Source: Planctomycetota bacterium (lineage in GTDB: Bacteria > Planctomycetota > UBA1135 > GCA-002686595). From it: a stretch of DNA of 64,000 nucleotides. The notes below the pieces were generated by a model. The model was not told the DNA's origin. It was given only the letters and a program-made list of their open reading frames with translations, and made no database searches. Below, piece by piece: positions 38,306 through 47,633 of this stretch. The first letter of the stretch is position 1. Every line of letters starts with the position of its first letter. The stretch covers positions 218,562-282,561 of the forward strand of contig NYYZ01000029.1 in NCBI GenBank assembly GCA_002686945.1. Direction: 5' to 3'. A program made the position numbers and the translations under genes.

Positions 38306-39028
38306 TCAGCGCGCGGTACCACGCACGGAGTCCCGCCGATAGCTGGCCGCGGGCCCTGACGAGTTTGCAGGAGGAACGGCGGGGGAATCGCCTCGTGCGT
38401 AGGATTCCAAGGGCGACCCGGAGCGTGCATTTTCAGGCTGCACGGTCCTCGGCTGGGGGTGGATTTCCACCCAGCCGCCCTGCTTGACAGGCGCTGGCTC
38501 AACCTCTGGAGATGCAGACCCGGTGGCACCAACATCTCCCCGTGCCATGGCCTCCAGACAACCCACCACCCGTTCCTCCAGACTGGCAAAGTCAAAGGGC
38601 TTGGCCAGGACTCCCAAGACCTGGGGCATGGCTGTCAGACTCTTGGTTACTTCCGCATTGAGATAGCCCGATACCACCAGTGTAGGTGGCAGGATCCCGT
38701 CGTCGGCCAATCGGGGCAACTCAACCAGGGCCGACTCGGCCCCCAGGTCCAGGTCTGAAAGCATCAGATCGGGCAGACCCTTGGACAAGTACTCACGAGC
38801 CTCCCCGAAGGAATGTGCACTCCGGGTGGAGTAGCCACGCTTGCTCAGAAACCAGGACAGAAGCTCAACGATGCGCTCGTCGTTGTCCACGATCAGGATG
38901 TCAGCGCTGTTTCCTTCGGGCTTGTCCTGCCCCGTATCGCCGCTCTCAAGATCGCCGTGAGAGTTGGACTGACCCGGGATGAGTTTGCGAGGGTCGGGGA
39001 CTCTATCTTGCGGATCGGTGTAACTCAT
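38306..39028 (-). CDS. single-domain response regulator with long flanking tails
   Basis: A CheY-like receiver domain lies at about residues 42-160 of 240: acidic VDNDE, the phospho-acceptor site LSDLDLG, TLVVSGY with the conserved Ser/Thr, and the lysine in LAKPFD. The N-terminal 40 and C-terminal 75 residues are polar, Pro/Ser/Gly-rich and probably disordered; there is no DNA-binding or enzyme output domain. GGGGAGG precedes the ATG by 5 nt. No histidine kinase lies nearby, so the partner is unknown. aroC lies 36 nt downstream. Confidence 0.85.
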   Translation of the reverse strand: MSYTDPQDRVPDPRKLIPGQSNSHGDLESGDTGQDKPEGNSADILIVDNDERIVELLSWFLSKRGYSTRSAHSFGEAREYLSKGLPDLMLSDLDLGAESALVELPRLADDGILPPTLVVSGYLNAEVTKSLTAMPQVLGVLAKPFDFASLEERVVGCLEAMARGDVGATGSASPEVEPAPVKQGGWVEIHPQPRTVQPENARSGSPLESYARGDSPAVPPANSSGPAASYRRDSVRGTAR

Positions 39029-39121
39029 GAACGCCTCCCCACAATAGGGCCGGAATCTCGTCGTTCAATCACCGCGCCCCGAAACCGTGCCTCCGGACCG
39101 GGCGCTCCGGGAGCACCCCCC

Positions 39122-41248
39122 CTAGAGCGCCTCGTAGGGCGTCACCTCGTCAAAGGGCACCTCGATTTTCATGCCACCCATCTTGCAAACCACCACCTGC
39201 CGCTCGTGATCGAGCTTGTGCACCTGCACGCGCTTGCGGTAGCGGGGCAGATAGACCAGAGAACCCTTGCGCAGACTGTCGATGAAGGCCACACGGCGCT
39301 GAGTCAGAGATGCTCCTGAGAGGTCCGCTGCAAGGGCATCGAGCACCTTCCCCATGGCATCCGCCTGCTCGCGACCCAACTGGGGTAGCAGGGTTCGCGC
39401 TCGCTGTACCCCGCGCAGGGCGTCCCGAACGCGCTCCTCCAGCCCCTTCTGGGCCTCGGACTCGAGTTGCTCGCCTCGCCGCTCCATCTTCTCGCGCTCC
39501 TCACGCAGGGCCTGAACCTGATCACGCACCTGATCGTGCTGCTCCTCTGCGCTCTTTCGCACCCGCTCGGCCTCCACCCGGGACTCGCGCACATCCCGAA
39601 AAAGCTCATCCAGGTCTCCATCAGTTCGACGGATCAGGCTCTCGGCCCGCCGGAGCACATCTTCAGGCAGATTCAAGCGCTGAGCTATCACCAGGGCACA
39701 GGATTCACCAGGTGTGCCCAGGTGAACGCGGTAGCGCGGTGCAAGGGTCTTTAGATCGAATTCTGTGCAGGCGTTTTCCGCCCTGCCATGACGGTAAGCA
39801 AATTCCTTCAGCCGTCCGATGTGAGTCGAACAAAGCGTCGGACAACGGCGAGCCAACAGTTCTTCCAGCACAGCAATGCCCAGGGCCGCCCCCTCTTCGG
39901 GATCCGTGCCTCCACCAAGTTCGTCGAGCAAGACCAGGCTGTGCTCGTCTGCCTGTTCCAAAGCATGATCAATGCGCGCCAGATGACTGGCGAAGGTCGA
40001 CAGGTTCTGGCGAATCTCCTGCTCGTCGCCGATATCAGCCAGCACGCGGTCATACAGGGGCACGGTGCTGCCCTCAGCGGCGGTCACGGGCAGACCCAGG
40101 CGCGTGAGCAAGGCGAAGAGGCCAGCTGTCTTGAGAGCCAGGGTCTTGCCACCAGTATTTGGACCGGTGACGATCAACATGTCAAAGTCGGCTCCAAGGC
40201 GCAGGTCGATGGCCTGGACTTCTTCGATCTCTCCCAGAGCCTGCTGTTCGATCAAGAGAGGATGCCGTGCCTGGCGCAAGGAGAGTCCCGGGGAAGCCGC
40301 CGGGTCTCCAGGTAGCAAGGGCACCTTGGCACCGTGTCGGCTGGCGAATCGTGCACCGATCACCGCTAGTTCCATTTCCCCCAGACCCTGAGAAAGGGCC
40401 TCAATGGCAGGCGCCTGGTCGAGCACGATCTGGGCCAGCTCCAGCAGGATGCGCTCCACTTCACGGCGCGCGTCCGCGCGCACCTCAGCCAGGTGATTGC
40501 CCGCCTCGATGATTTCGTTGGGCTCGATGAAGACGCTTTCTCCGCTGGCGGAGCGATCGTGCAGGATGCCACGCACGCGCCCCGAAGAACGGGCGCGCAC
40601 CGCCAGCACCGGTCGACCCCCACGACGATGAACAGAGGTGTCGCTGAGTACCGCGCGCACGCTGCTACGCCCCATGACCTCGCGCAGCCGTTTGCTGATC
40701 AGCTTCTCGTGCTGGGTTGCTTCACGGCGCAGGCGACCCAACAGAGGCGAAGCATCTGAGCGCAATTGGCCGCGGTCGTCGAGGGCCTCATCAAGGCGTT
40801 TGTGCAAACTGAAGAGGCTGGGGATTTCCTCCAGCAACTCCAACCAGAGGGGCAGTTCGTGCGGGTGTTTTCCTGTACTCTTGTCTCTGCGCTCCGCCAA
40901 CCAGGAATCCACCCTGGCGCGGGCCTCGATCAAATTACGCAAGCGAGCGAGGGTCTCTTCATCAAACCCGCGCAGGCCCTGATCGAAGGCGGGGCTCAAG
41001 TCGGTAAAGCCCGCCATGGGTGGTTCCAGGTGAGCATCTGCCAGGAACAAGGCCTCCTGCACACGGCCCAGGGCTCGGCGGGCAGAAGGCTCACTGCGCG
41101 GCTGCAAGTCACGCAGCATGCGCCGGCCCAGACTTGAGGCGGCTTCCCGTGCGTAGAGGGCCAGCACCCCTTCAAGTTCCAGGACCTCGGCTGCAAAATC
41201 TCCCCGGCGCAAGTCTGGGCTGCTGAGATTGGGCTCGAAGGCGGTCAT
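39122..41248 (-). CDS. mutS2: MutS2-family ATPase lacking the Smr domain
   Basis: MutS2 homologue (708 aa from the ATG at 41,246-41,248; an ATG 51 nt upstream is also open). The core and lever region carries VLAVRARSSGRVRGILHDRSASG; the ATPase has Walker A GPNTGGKT, the signature NLSTFASHLARI and Walker B LVLLDELGGGTDPEEGAAL, followed by a long coiled coil and a KOW-like end. The Smr nuclease domain found in typical MutS2 (about 780 aa) is missing; a TAG follows EVTPYEAL and only 93 nt remain before the next gene. MutS2 acts in suppressing recombination and in rescuing collided ribosomes. Confidence 0.92.
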   Translation of the reverse strand: MTAFEPNLSSPDLRRGDFAAEVLELEGVLALYAREAASSLGRRMLRDLQPRSEPSARRALGRVQEALFLADAHLEPPMAGFTDLSPAFDQGLRGFDEETLARLRNLIEARARVDSWLAERRDKSTGKHPHELPLWLELLEEIPSLFSLHKRLDEALDDRGQLRSDASPLLGRLRREATQHEKLISKRLREVMGRSSVRAVLSDTSVHRRGGRPVLAVRARSSGRVRGILHDRSASGESVFIEPNEIIEAGNHLAEVRADARREVERILLELAQIVLDQAPAIEALSQGLGEMELAVIGARFASRHGAKVPLLPGDPAASPGLSLRQARHPLLIEQQALGEIEEVQAIDLRLGADFDMLIVTGPNTGGKTLALKTAGLFALLTRLGLPVTAAEGSTVPLYDRVLADIGDEQEIRQNLSTFASHLARIDHALEQADEHSLVLLDELGGGTDPEEGAALGIAVLEELLARRCPTLCSTHIGRLKEFAYRHGRAENACTEFDLKTLAPRYRVHLGTPGESCALVIAQRLNLPEDVLRRAESLIRRTDGDLDELFRDVRESRVEAERVRKSAEEQHDQVRDQVQALREEREKMERRGEQLESEAQKGLEERVRDALRGVQRARTLLPQLGREQADAMGKVLDALAADLSGASLTQRRVAFIDSLRKGSLVYLPRYRKRVQVHKLDHERQVVVCKMGGMKIEVPFDEVTPYEAL

Positions 41249-41418
41249 GGGATCTGTCTCGAAAATCGCGCGCTCACAATACAGCTTGCCCGGCATCAAC
41301 GCCCGAGCGGCCTTGGATCAAGCTCAGACTGGTCCCGATGATGGCTGTGCTGCTAGACTCCTCCCCGCGATTTCAGCTCGTGTTCTTCCCGTCAACTCCG
41401 CGCCTACCCCTGACCCTG

Positions 41419-42591
41419 ATGAGCAACTCCCACTCCAGCCGTTTTGAAACCCGCGCGATTCACGCTGGACAGCCGCACGAACCGGTGACTGGAGCAGTCA
41501 TGCCCCCAGTCTTCATGACCAGCACCTATGCCCAGGATGCTCCCGGCGAGCCTGTGGGTGACTACGAGTACAGCCGCTCGGGCAACCCCACACGGGCGGC
41601 GCTTGAAAGCAATCTTGCTTCCCTTGAAAGCGGCGCGAGGGGTCTGGCTTTCGCCTCGGGTCTGGCTGCCAGCCACACCCTGATGGCGCTCTTGGAACCG
41701 GGGGATCATGTTGTGACGGGAAATGACCTCTATGGGGGTACCTACCGGATCTTCAGAAAGGTCTTCGAGCGCTACGGGATCAACTTCACTTTCGTGAACA
41801 CAGGCGACACGAGCGAGGTGGCCGCGGCCATGACCGACCGCACGCGCTATGTCTACGCAGAGACCCCCTCCAATCCCCTGCTGCACGTCTCAGACATCGC
41901 AGCATGCGCGGAGATCGCACACCAGGGGAACGCGCTGATGGTCGTGGACAACACCTTCGCGACGCCCTACCTGCAACGGCCAATCGAATTAGGTGCGGAT
42001 ATCGTGCTGCACTCCTTGACCAAGTATCTGGGCGGTCACTCAGATGTGGTTGCAGGAGCCTTGATAACCCGCACCGAAGAGGTGGCAGAGGAGCTTGCCT
42101 TTCATCAAAACGCATCCGGGGGAATATTGGGCCCCATGGACAGTTTCCTGGTCCTGCGCGGGATCAAGACCCTGGCGGTGCGCATGGATCGGCACTGCGC
42201 AAATGCCATCGCCGTTGCAAAGCACCTTGAGGACTCAGACCATGTGGAGCGGGTGCATTACCCGGGCCTGGAGAGCCACCCCCAATTCGACCTTTGCCAG
42301 CGGCAGATGGATGCCCCAGGGGGAATGGTGAGTTTCGAACTCAAGGGCGGAGTGCCTGCGGGCGTGGCCTTTGCCACGAACACCAAGATCTTCACTCTGG
42401 CCGAATCCCTTGGAGGGGTGGAGTCTTTGGTGGAGACACCCCCGTCCATGACCCACGCCTCGATTCCCTCCGAAGTGCGCCAGGCAGCGGGCTTGATGGA
42501 TGGCCTGGTACGCTTGTCGGTTGGCATCGAGCACGAGGCGGACCTGTTGACCGATGTGGAATTGGCCCTTGCAGCAGCGGCGGCAGTCTAG
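41419..42591 (+). CDS. cystathionine gamma-synthase / gamma-lyase family enzyme
   Basis: A PLP-dependent Cys/Met-metabolism enzyme (390 aa). It has FETRAIHAGQ at the N-terminus, YSRSGNPTRAALE, ASGLAASHTLMALLEPGDH, DNTFATPYLQRP, and the PLP lysine in HSLTKYLGGHSDVVAG. Near the C-terminus, SLGGVESLVETPPSMTHASIP fits this fold type. Synthase (methionine synthesis) and lyase (cysteine synthesis) cannot be told apart with certainty. I chose the ATG at 41,419 by homology; the longer frame from 41,338 adds a tail without homology. Confidence 0.92.
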   Translation: MSNSHSSRFETRAIHAGQPHEPVTGAVMPPVFMTSTYAQDAPGEPVGDYEYSRSGNPTRAALESNLASLESGARGLAFASGLAASHTLMALLEPGDHVVTGNDLYGGTYRIFRKVFERYGINFTFVNTGDTSEVAAAMTDRTRYVYAETPSNPLLHVSDIAACAEIAHQGNALMVVDNTFATPYLQRPIELGADIVLHSLTKYLGGHSDVVAGALITRTEEVAEELAFHQNASGGILGPMDSFLVLRGIKTLAVRMDRHCANAIAVAKHLEDSDHVERVHYPGLESHPQFDLCQRQMDAPGGMVSFELKGGVPAGVAFATNTKIFTLAESLGGVESLVETPPSMTHASIPSEVRQAAGLMDGLVRLSVGIEHEADLLTDVELALAAAAAV

Positions 42592-42624
42592 GGACGAAAC
42601 TCCCAGCAGTTGAACAACAACTGT

Positions 42625-43563
42625 TCAGGATGACGGTTCATATCCACCAAACCACTCCCTGCGGGTACCCCAGAGGCTCGCGTCCTGGCTGCCCTTGAGG
42701 GTCGCCAATAGTCCCTTGGCGCCGGCGTAGACCAGGAACATCATGAGGCCAAAGGGCCGGGACATCCGCGACCAATGGTCGCGCACGAGGGAGACCTTCG
42801 CCTTGATCAAGAGAGTCTGCTTGCGCACATCATTCGGCGCACTGGCTCCCACCAGGTGCATGATCGTTGCGTCAGGTGTAATCGCTGGACGGGCCCCCCG
42901 GGCCCGGGCCCGCAGACAAAGGTCTGCCTCTTCCCCATACATGAAATACTTGGGATTGAAGCCACCCAGCCCATTCCAGTCCTCGCGTGAGATCAACAGG
43001 AAGCAGCCCACGACGATGTCCACCTCGCGAATTGCATCGCGCTTGAACGCGGGCATGGCTTCGGGGTTGAAGAGGTTTGAACCAGGACAAAGCGCGCGCA
43101 GTCCAAGGGCCATGCAGAAGAGGCTCCAGGGAGTCATGCGATTCCAACAGGAAGCGGCGTTCAGGGAGTTGTCCCGAAAGACAGTGCGCCCCCCCCAGAT
43201 GCGGGCCTCTGGACGCGAGTTGGCAAATTCCATCAGCCGATCGATCGCTTGATCCAGAACTTCTGTGTCGGGATTGAGCAGCAGCAGGAACTCCCCCCTG
43301 GCACCCTCCGCAGCCATGTTGTTGGCACGTGCAAATCCCAAGTTGGTGTCCGAATGAACCAGCCTCAGGCGCCCGGCAATTGTCTCAGCTTCCTGCTGCA
43401 GGTAATCCTCAAAAGCTTCGCGCGACCCGTCCTCGGAACCATTTTCAACCAGGATCAACTCAAAGTCTGTCGCCCTGGTCTGGGCGAAGACTGTACGCAA
43501 GCTGGCGAGAGTCAGATCCTTGGTCTTGTAGTTGACCATCAGGATGGATAGGCGTGGAGTCAT
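42625..43563 (-). CDS. GT2-family glycosyltransferase
   Basis: 312 aa, a rhamnosyltransferase-like GT-A enzyme. It starts LSILMVNYKTKDL, has LILVENGSEDGS, NLGFARANNMAAE, and the DxD-type LLLNPDTEV. VGCFLLISREDWNGLGGFNPKYFMYGEEADLCLRAR carries the ED motif. A C-terminal hydrophobic stretch (FGLMMFLVYAGAKGLL) may attach it to the membrane. It probably adds a sugar to a surface glycan; the acceptor is unknown. It is convergent with the preceding gene. Confidence 0.85.
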   Translation of the reverse strand: MTPRLSILMVNYKTKDLTLASLRTVFAQTRATDFELILVENGSEDGSREAFEDYLQQEAETIAGRLRLVHSDTNLGFARANNMAAEGARGEFLLLLNPDTEVLDQAIDRLMEFANSRPEARIWGGRTVFRDNSLNAASCWNRMTPWSLFCMALGLRALCPGSNLFNPEAMPAFKRDAIREVDIVVGCFLLISREDWNGLGGFNPKYFMYGEEADLCLRARARGARPAITPDATIMHLVGASAPNDVRKQTLLIKAKVSLVRDHWSRMSRPFGLMMFLVYAGAKGLLATLKGSQDASLWGTRREWFGGYEPSS

Positions 43564-43669
43564 GCAAGAAAAATTGTACGAGAGGTGACGCTGCAGTTAC
43601 TGCGCTGCATCATTCCTAGCTCCGGCCAAGATGCAAAGAATGAAACAGATGCTGGAATCGCAGCTTCCC

Positions 43670-44092
43670 CTAGAAAGGCGAGTCAGGGGAGGTGGGCGGC
43701 GGAGCCTTGGGGGGCTCCGATGCTGGCCGCGTCGCGGGACGCGAGGTCTGCACATCGGGCCGGACTTTCTTGGTGGCTGCTGGTTTGCCTTCGCCCTGTC
43801 CGGCAATCTGTTCGCGCATACGGCTGCCGGGCTTGAACTTGACCAGCCGTTGTGCGGGCACTTCCACCGGATCGTTCGTGCGCGGATTGCGAGCGGTACG
43901 GGCTTCACGATGCTTGATCTCGAAGATACCGAATTCGCGGAACTCGATGCGCTTGCCCTGGGCCAGGTCGTCAATGATCGTGTCGAGGAAAGTCTGCACG
44001 ACCTTGCGCACTACGCTCTTGGTCTGGCCCGTGTCCTCGGCAATGCGCTGGACGAGTTCCTTCTTGGTACTGGTGATCGATTCGGACTGCAT
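43670..44092 (-). CDS. HU/IHF-family DNA-binding protein with a Pro-rich tail
   Basis: 140 aa. Residues 1-100 form an HU/IHF fold: TSTKKELVQRIAEDTGQ, then FLDTIIDDLAQGKRIEFREFGIFEIKHREART and the DNA-binding arm ARNPRTNDPVEVPAQRLVKFKPG. The remaining 40 residues are Lys/Pro/Ser-rich (ATKKVRPD ... PPKAPPPTSPDSPF) and probably disordered, longer than standard HU (90-100 aa). I chose the ATG at 44,090-44,092 because homology starts there. Confidence 0.92.
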   Translation of the reverse strand: MQSESITSTKKELVQRIAEDTGQTKSVVRKVVQTFLDTIIDDLAQGKRIEFREFGIFEIKHREARTARNPRTNDPVEVPAQRLVKFKPGSRMREQIAGQGEGKPAATKKVRPDVQTSRPATRPASEPPKAPPPTSPDSPF

Positions 44093-44307
44093 GATTGGCG
44101 CGGAGAGAGTGAGGTTGATACCGTGCAATCCCATGGGACGCAAGGGTTTAGGTGCCGTGTGGAGCCAAACCGTGCCCATCCAGGCGCTCTGGTAATCTGA
44201 CGTAACTGCTGTCCTGGCAAGGAGTTATGCCAATTGGGGAGGTGCCAGGAAGAAGATGGTGATTCTGGCGCCCCAGCCATCTGCGCAACCCTTGGCCGGA
44301 ACCGAAC

Positions 44308-44760
44308 TTAGGTCCCCTGGGGCAAGTCCTCAAGTTGCAGGGTGACCGGCCCCTCATTGACCAGGGCAACCTCCATGTGAGCCCCGAAGCAGCCTGTTTC
44401 CACGGTCAGGCCTTCGTCCCTCAGGCAGGTCACAAAGTGATCCACCAAAGGCTCGGCCACCTCTGGAGAAGCCGCCTGGTCAAAGGAGGGACGCCGCCCT
44501 CTACGACCATCTGCGGCCAGGGTGAACTGACTGATCACCAGGGCGCCCAGCCCCTGGTCCAAGGCGCTCTCGTTCATGAGGCCCTTCTTGTCTGGAAAGA
44601 AGCGGTAGCCAGCCAGCTTGGCCGCCAGCCTCTTTGCCTGATCTGGACCGTCCCCGCGCAGTACACACAGAAGCACCACCATTCCCCGTCCAACGCGGCC
44701 GATGACCTCGCCCTCAACGGTCACCGTCGCGGAATTGCAGCGCTGGACAACAAGTTTCAT
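44308..44760 (-). CDS. dtd: D-aminoacyl-tRNA deacylase
   Basis: DTD (150 aa) hydrolyses D-aminoacyl-tRNAs and glycyl-tRNA-Ala. It starts MKLVVQRCNSATVTV and has the catalytic-pocket segment LVISQFTLAADGRRGRRPSF and the cross-subunit VNEGPVTLQLE (canonical GPVTF). Normal length and ATG start. It lies downstream of the TPR lipoprotein gene with a 30-nt gap. Confidence 0.95.
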   Translation of the reverse strand: MKLVVQRCNSATVTVEGEVIGRVGRGMVVLLCVLRGDGPDQAKRLAAKLAGYRFFPDKKGLMNESALDQGLGALVISQFTLAADGRRGRRPSFDQAASPEVAEPLVDHFVTCLRDEGLTVETGCFGAHMEVALVNEGPVTLQLEDLPQGT

Positions 44761-44790
44761 GTGAGGTTCGACTGCAGACCAGGTGAGGCC

Positions 44791-45849
44791 CTATTGGGTG
44801 TCGGTCCTCCCAAGGCGGCGACGACTGGAAGCTACCCGGGCGCGCAGCCCCTGAATCAGATCCGTCAGTTCGCTTCCCTCCCCAGCTACCTCAATCACCC
44901 GATCCCAGGCCTGGATCTCGGCGTCGCTCACGCCGGGCTGCTGGGCAGCCAACAGCAGAGCCTCCTGAACCCGGGGCAAACTGTCCCCGGGCGCCGCATG
45001 GATCGCTGCGGAAACCGCCCAAAGGGCTCCGTCCGGATCACCGCTTTCCGAACGCGCCACCGCGAGAAGAGTCAGGCGCCGAGGGCGTTGATGGGCTTCT
45101 CCCTGCAGACGGTCCAGGATCTCAAGGGCCCGCTCTGGATCCCCTGCCCCAAGGTGCAAGGCCGCCAGATCCAGGGCCGCATCAATCCGGTCAGCGGCCC
45201 GCACGCGCGGATCACCCTCACTTGCGAGCAACCAGCGCGCCAGAGCGGCAGGTGCGGCGGGATTGCCCTCTTGGGAGAACATCCAGGCCTCCAACCGACG
45301 GGCACCCAGATGCCCGGGGTTCAAGGCAAGACAACGGGCCAGGGACTCCCTGGCTTCACGCCAGCGATAGCGGCTGTCCCCGGCCAGGGCCAGGGATGCC
45401 AAGCCCAAATGAGCATCAGCGCAATCAGGATCCAGAACCATGGCCTGAGACAAGAGCGCCTCGGCCTGTTGCGGATTCTGCGCCAGGCGAGCGGCCAGGA
45501 TCAGGGTCTCGGGGCGAGGTTCCCGCTGAGCCGTGATCAAAGCCGCGCTGGCCAGACCACTCGCCTCGGAAGGAGCCCGCAAGAGGAGCAGGTCCTGATG
45601 CAGGGCCAGCAGATCCAGATTCGTCGGGTGCGCTTCGATCAATGCAGAGAGACCCTTGAGGGCCTCGTCAAGCTGACTCTGCTGGGCTTTCACCCGAACC
45701 TGGGCCAGGGCCTCAAGACCATCAGAAGAAAGATCATGGTAGGGGCGCTCCCATCCCACGACCCAGGCCTTGGGAGCCGAGGCGCAGGCCCCGCCAACCC
45801 CTACAACGACGAAACAGATCAGCCGTCCCCAAGACTTCATTGCCCGCAT
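44791..45849 (-). CDS. TPR-repeat lipoprotein
   Basis: 352 aa. The N-terminus SWGRLICFVVVGVGGAC ends in a lipobox-like GGAC, so it is probably a lipoprotein on the periplasmic side. The body is Ala/Leu-rich with repeated helical pairs of TPR type (for example LALNPGHLGARRLEAWM and AADRIDAALDLAALHLGAGDPERALEIL). TPR proteins act as scaffolds in protein complexes; the partner is not known. Its ATG overlaps the stop of the upstream lipoprotein gene (TGATG), so the two are expressed together. Confidence 0.8.
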   Translation of the reverse strand: MRAMKSWGRLICFVVVGVGGACASAPKAWVVGWERPYHDLSSDGLEALAQVRVKAQQSQLDEALKGLSALIEAHPTNLDLLALHQDLLLLRAPSEASGLASAALITAQREPRPETLILAARLAQNPQQAEALLSQAMVLDPDCADAHLGLASLALAGDSRYRWREARESLARCLALNPGHLGARRLEAWMFSQEGNPAAPAALARWLLASEGDPRVRAADRIDAALDLAALHLGAGDPERALEILDRLQGEAHQRPRRLTLLAVARSESGDPDGALWAVSAAIHAAPGDSLPRVQEALLLAAQQPGVSDAEIQAWDRVIEVAGEGSELTDLIQGLRARVASSRRRLGRTDTQ

Positions 45850-46424
45850 CAGGGTTGTTGCACCGGTTTGTCGAAAGCCAGACGCGCTCCGCGTTTTTCC
45901 GTGCCATCCGGCGTGCGCCAGAAAGCATCACCTTCGGCGACCACGCGCACGCTCGTGAGGGCGGGATTGACCAATACGCTGATCTCCTCGAAAGCGCTCA
46001 GCTGCCAGCGATCCAGTTGAGCACCGACCAATTCGCCTCCAGCCGAGGAACGGGGCCGGGTGACCTGCAGCAGCCCTGCTGCGGTTGCCTTGGCCGTGCG
46101 CAGAAAGTACTGATCGTCGGAACGCACGACCAGGTGATCGAGCAGACCATGGGGCCCCTCGATGCGAATGCGATCCGCCAGGATCGTCGCTGGCAGCAGG
46201 AAGTCCTGAGTCCAGGCCGCGGGCTGGGGCTCATCCACCAGGTAGCTGGGGTCCTGCCCCACGGGCAGGGGTGAACTGGTGACACCAGGATCCGTCCCAA
46301 GGCCTGATGGATGCAGTTCGGGGGACTTCTTGGGTCCTCCCCCGCAGGCTGCCAGGAGGGTCATGAGGACCAATCCGATGCGGCCTTGCTTCATAGGATG
46401 GTCCATGGTGCGGTGTTTCTTCAT
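45849..46424 (-). CDS. hypothetical lipoprotein
   Basis: 191 aa with a lipoprotein signal (GRIGLVLMTLLAAC, lipobox LAAC). The mature part starts with a Gly/Lys/Ser/Pro linker and then a single beta-rich domain of about 130 residues (LLDHLVVRSDDQYFLRT ... DAFWRTPDGTEKRGARLAFD). No family recognised. An internal ATG at 46,394, just before the signal, is an equally possible start. It forms a two-gene unit with the TPR lipoprotein. Confidence 0.75.
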   Translation of the reverse strand: MKKHRTMDHPMKQGRIGLVLMTLLAACGGGPKKSPELHPSGLGTDPGVTSSPLPVGQDPSYLVDEPQPAAWTQDFLLPATILADRIRIEGPHGLLDHLVVRSDDQYFLRTAKATAAGLLQVTRPRSSAGGELVGAQLDRWQLSAFEEISVLVNPALTSVRVVAEGDAFWRTPDGTEKRGARLAFDKPVQQP

Positions 46425-46534
46425 GGGGTCATGCTTCGTTTTGCATACCGGCGGCTGGCCCTGATGCCGCGCGCCGGACTCTTGATGATCGACCTGACTG
46501 CCCTCTGGAATTCAATCCTTACCTGTCCAAGACC

Positions 46535-47521
46535 CTAGCGCAAGCCGCAGGCCCGGTATGCCCGGTCGCGCACAATGCAGGCCCGCTCCCTGGCACGGTC
46601 AGCACCCCGGGCAAGGGTGGAATCCAGGGCAGCAGGATCGGCCAGGTACTCTTCGAAACGCTGACGGGCAGGAGCAAAGGTCTCCTCCCATGCTTCGATC
46701 AGGCGCACCTTGAGATGACCGTAGCCTGGTGCGTCCTGCCCCCCCTCCTGGACTCTAGTGCGCCAGTCCTCAAGCTCGGTGTCCTCCAGGAACAGGGCAA
46801 GAAAATCCAGCAACAGGACGCCTGCGGGATCCTTGGGTTCCGAAGGTTCGCGGGAATCGGTCAAGATGCGGCCAACTGCCTTCTTGAGACGCTTACCGCT
46901 CTCAAAAATCCAAAGGTCGTTGCCGTAGCTCTTACTCATTTTTTCCCCATCCAAGCCGGGCACCTTGGCCAGTGCCTCGGACTCGGGCAGGCGATACTCA
47001 GGTCGCACAAAAACCTGGCTGTCAAAGGCTGCGTTGAAGTGGCCGGCCATGTCCTGCGCCATCTCAACATGCTGCACCTGATCCTTGCCCACGGGCACAA
47101 TGGTCGAGTCATAGGCCAGAATGTCAGAGGCCATCAGAATCGGATAGGTGAAGAGCCCTACCGAGGGCTTGATGCCCTTGGCGGTCTTGTCCTTGAAAGA
47201 ATGCGCGCGCTCCAACAGGCCCATGCCCGTTACACAGGACAAGAGCCAGGTAATCTCTGCCACCTGGGGCACATCAGACTGACGGAAGAACACTACCCGC
47301 TCGGGATCGAGCCCCAGGGCAAAGTAAGTGGCCGCCATCTCGCGCACATTGGCGCGCAGGCTGTCCGCATCCTGCACGCTGGTCAGAGCGTGGTAATCGG
47401 CGATAAAAAAGTAGTGCTCACCTTCCTCTTCCTGAGAGGAAATATGCTGTCGAATAGCGCCAAAGAAGTTTCCCAGGTGCGGTCGGCCGCTGGGCTGAAT
47501 GCCGGAGAGAAAAGTGGTCAT
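46535..47521 (-). CDS. trpS: tryptophan-tRNA ligase
   Basis: TrpRS (328 aa) charges tRNA-Trp. The class I signatures are SGIQPSGRPHLGNFFGAI (HIGH-type HLGN) and GLDGEKMSKSYGN (KMSKS). Other blocks are FFIADYHALT, FRQSDVPQVAEITWLLSCVT and TYPILMASDILAYD. The start MTTFLSGIQPSG is at 47,519-47,521; the upstream extension is not conserved. It is divergent from the Trp-Pro-repeat lipoprotein gene. Confidence 0.97.
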   Translation of the reverse strand: MTTFLSGIQPSGRPHLGNFFGAIRQHISSQEEEGEHYFFIADYHALTSVQDADSLRANVREMAATYFALGLDPERVVFFRQSDVPQVAEITWLLSCVTGMGLLERAHSFKDKTAKGIKPSVGLFTYPILMASDILAYDSTIVPVGKDQVQHVEMAQDMAGHFNAAFDSQVFVRPEYRLPESEALAKVPGLDGEKMSKSYGNDLWIFESGKRLKKAVGRILTDSREPSEPKDPAGVLLLDFLALFLEDTELEDWRTRVQEGGQDAPGYGHLKVRLIEAWEETFAPARQRFEEYLADPAALDSTLARGADRARERACIVRDRAYRACGLR

Positions 47522-47633
47522 GGGTTCGCCGAAGCCCGGACTCCAAAGGCCGCCGGGCAGGTCATTGAATTGTACCGCTCCACGGGCCCAAATCCTTGCA
47601 TCCAAAGCCCTCGCTCGTGAGGATGAGAGGCCC

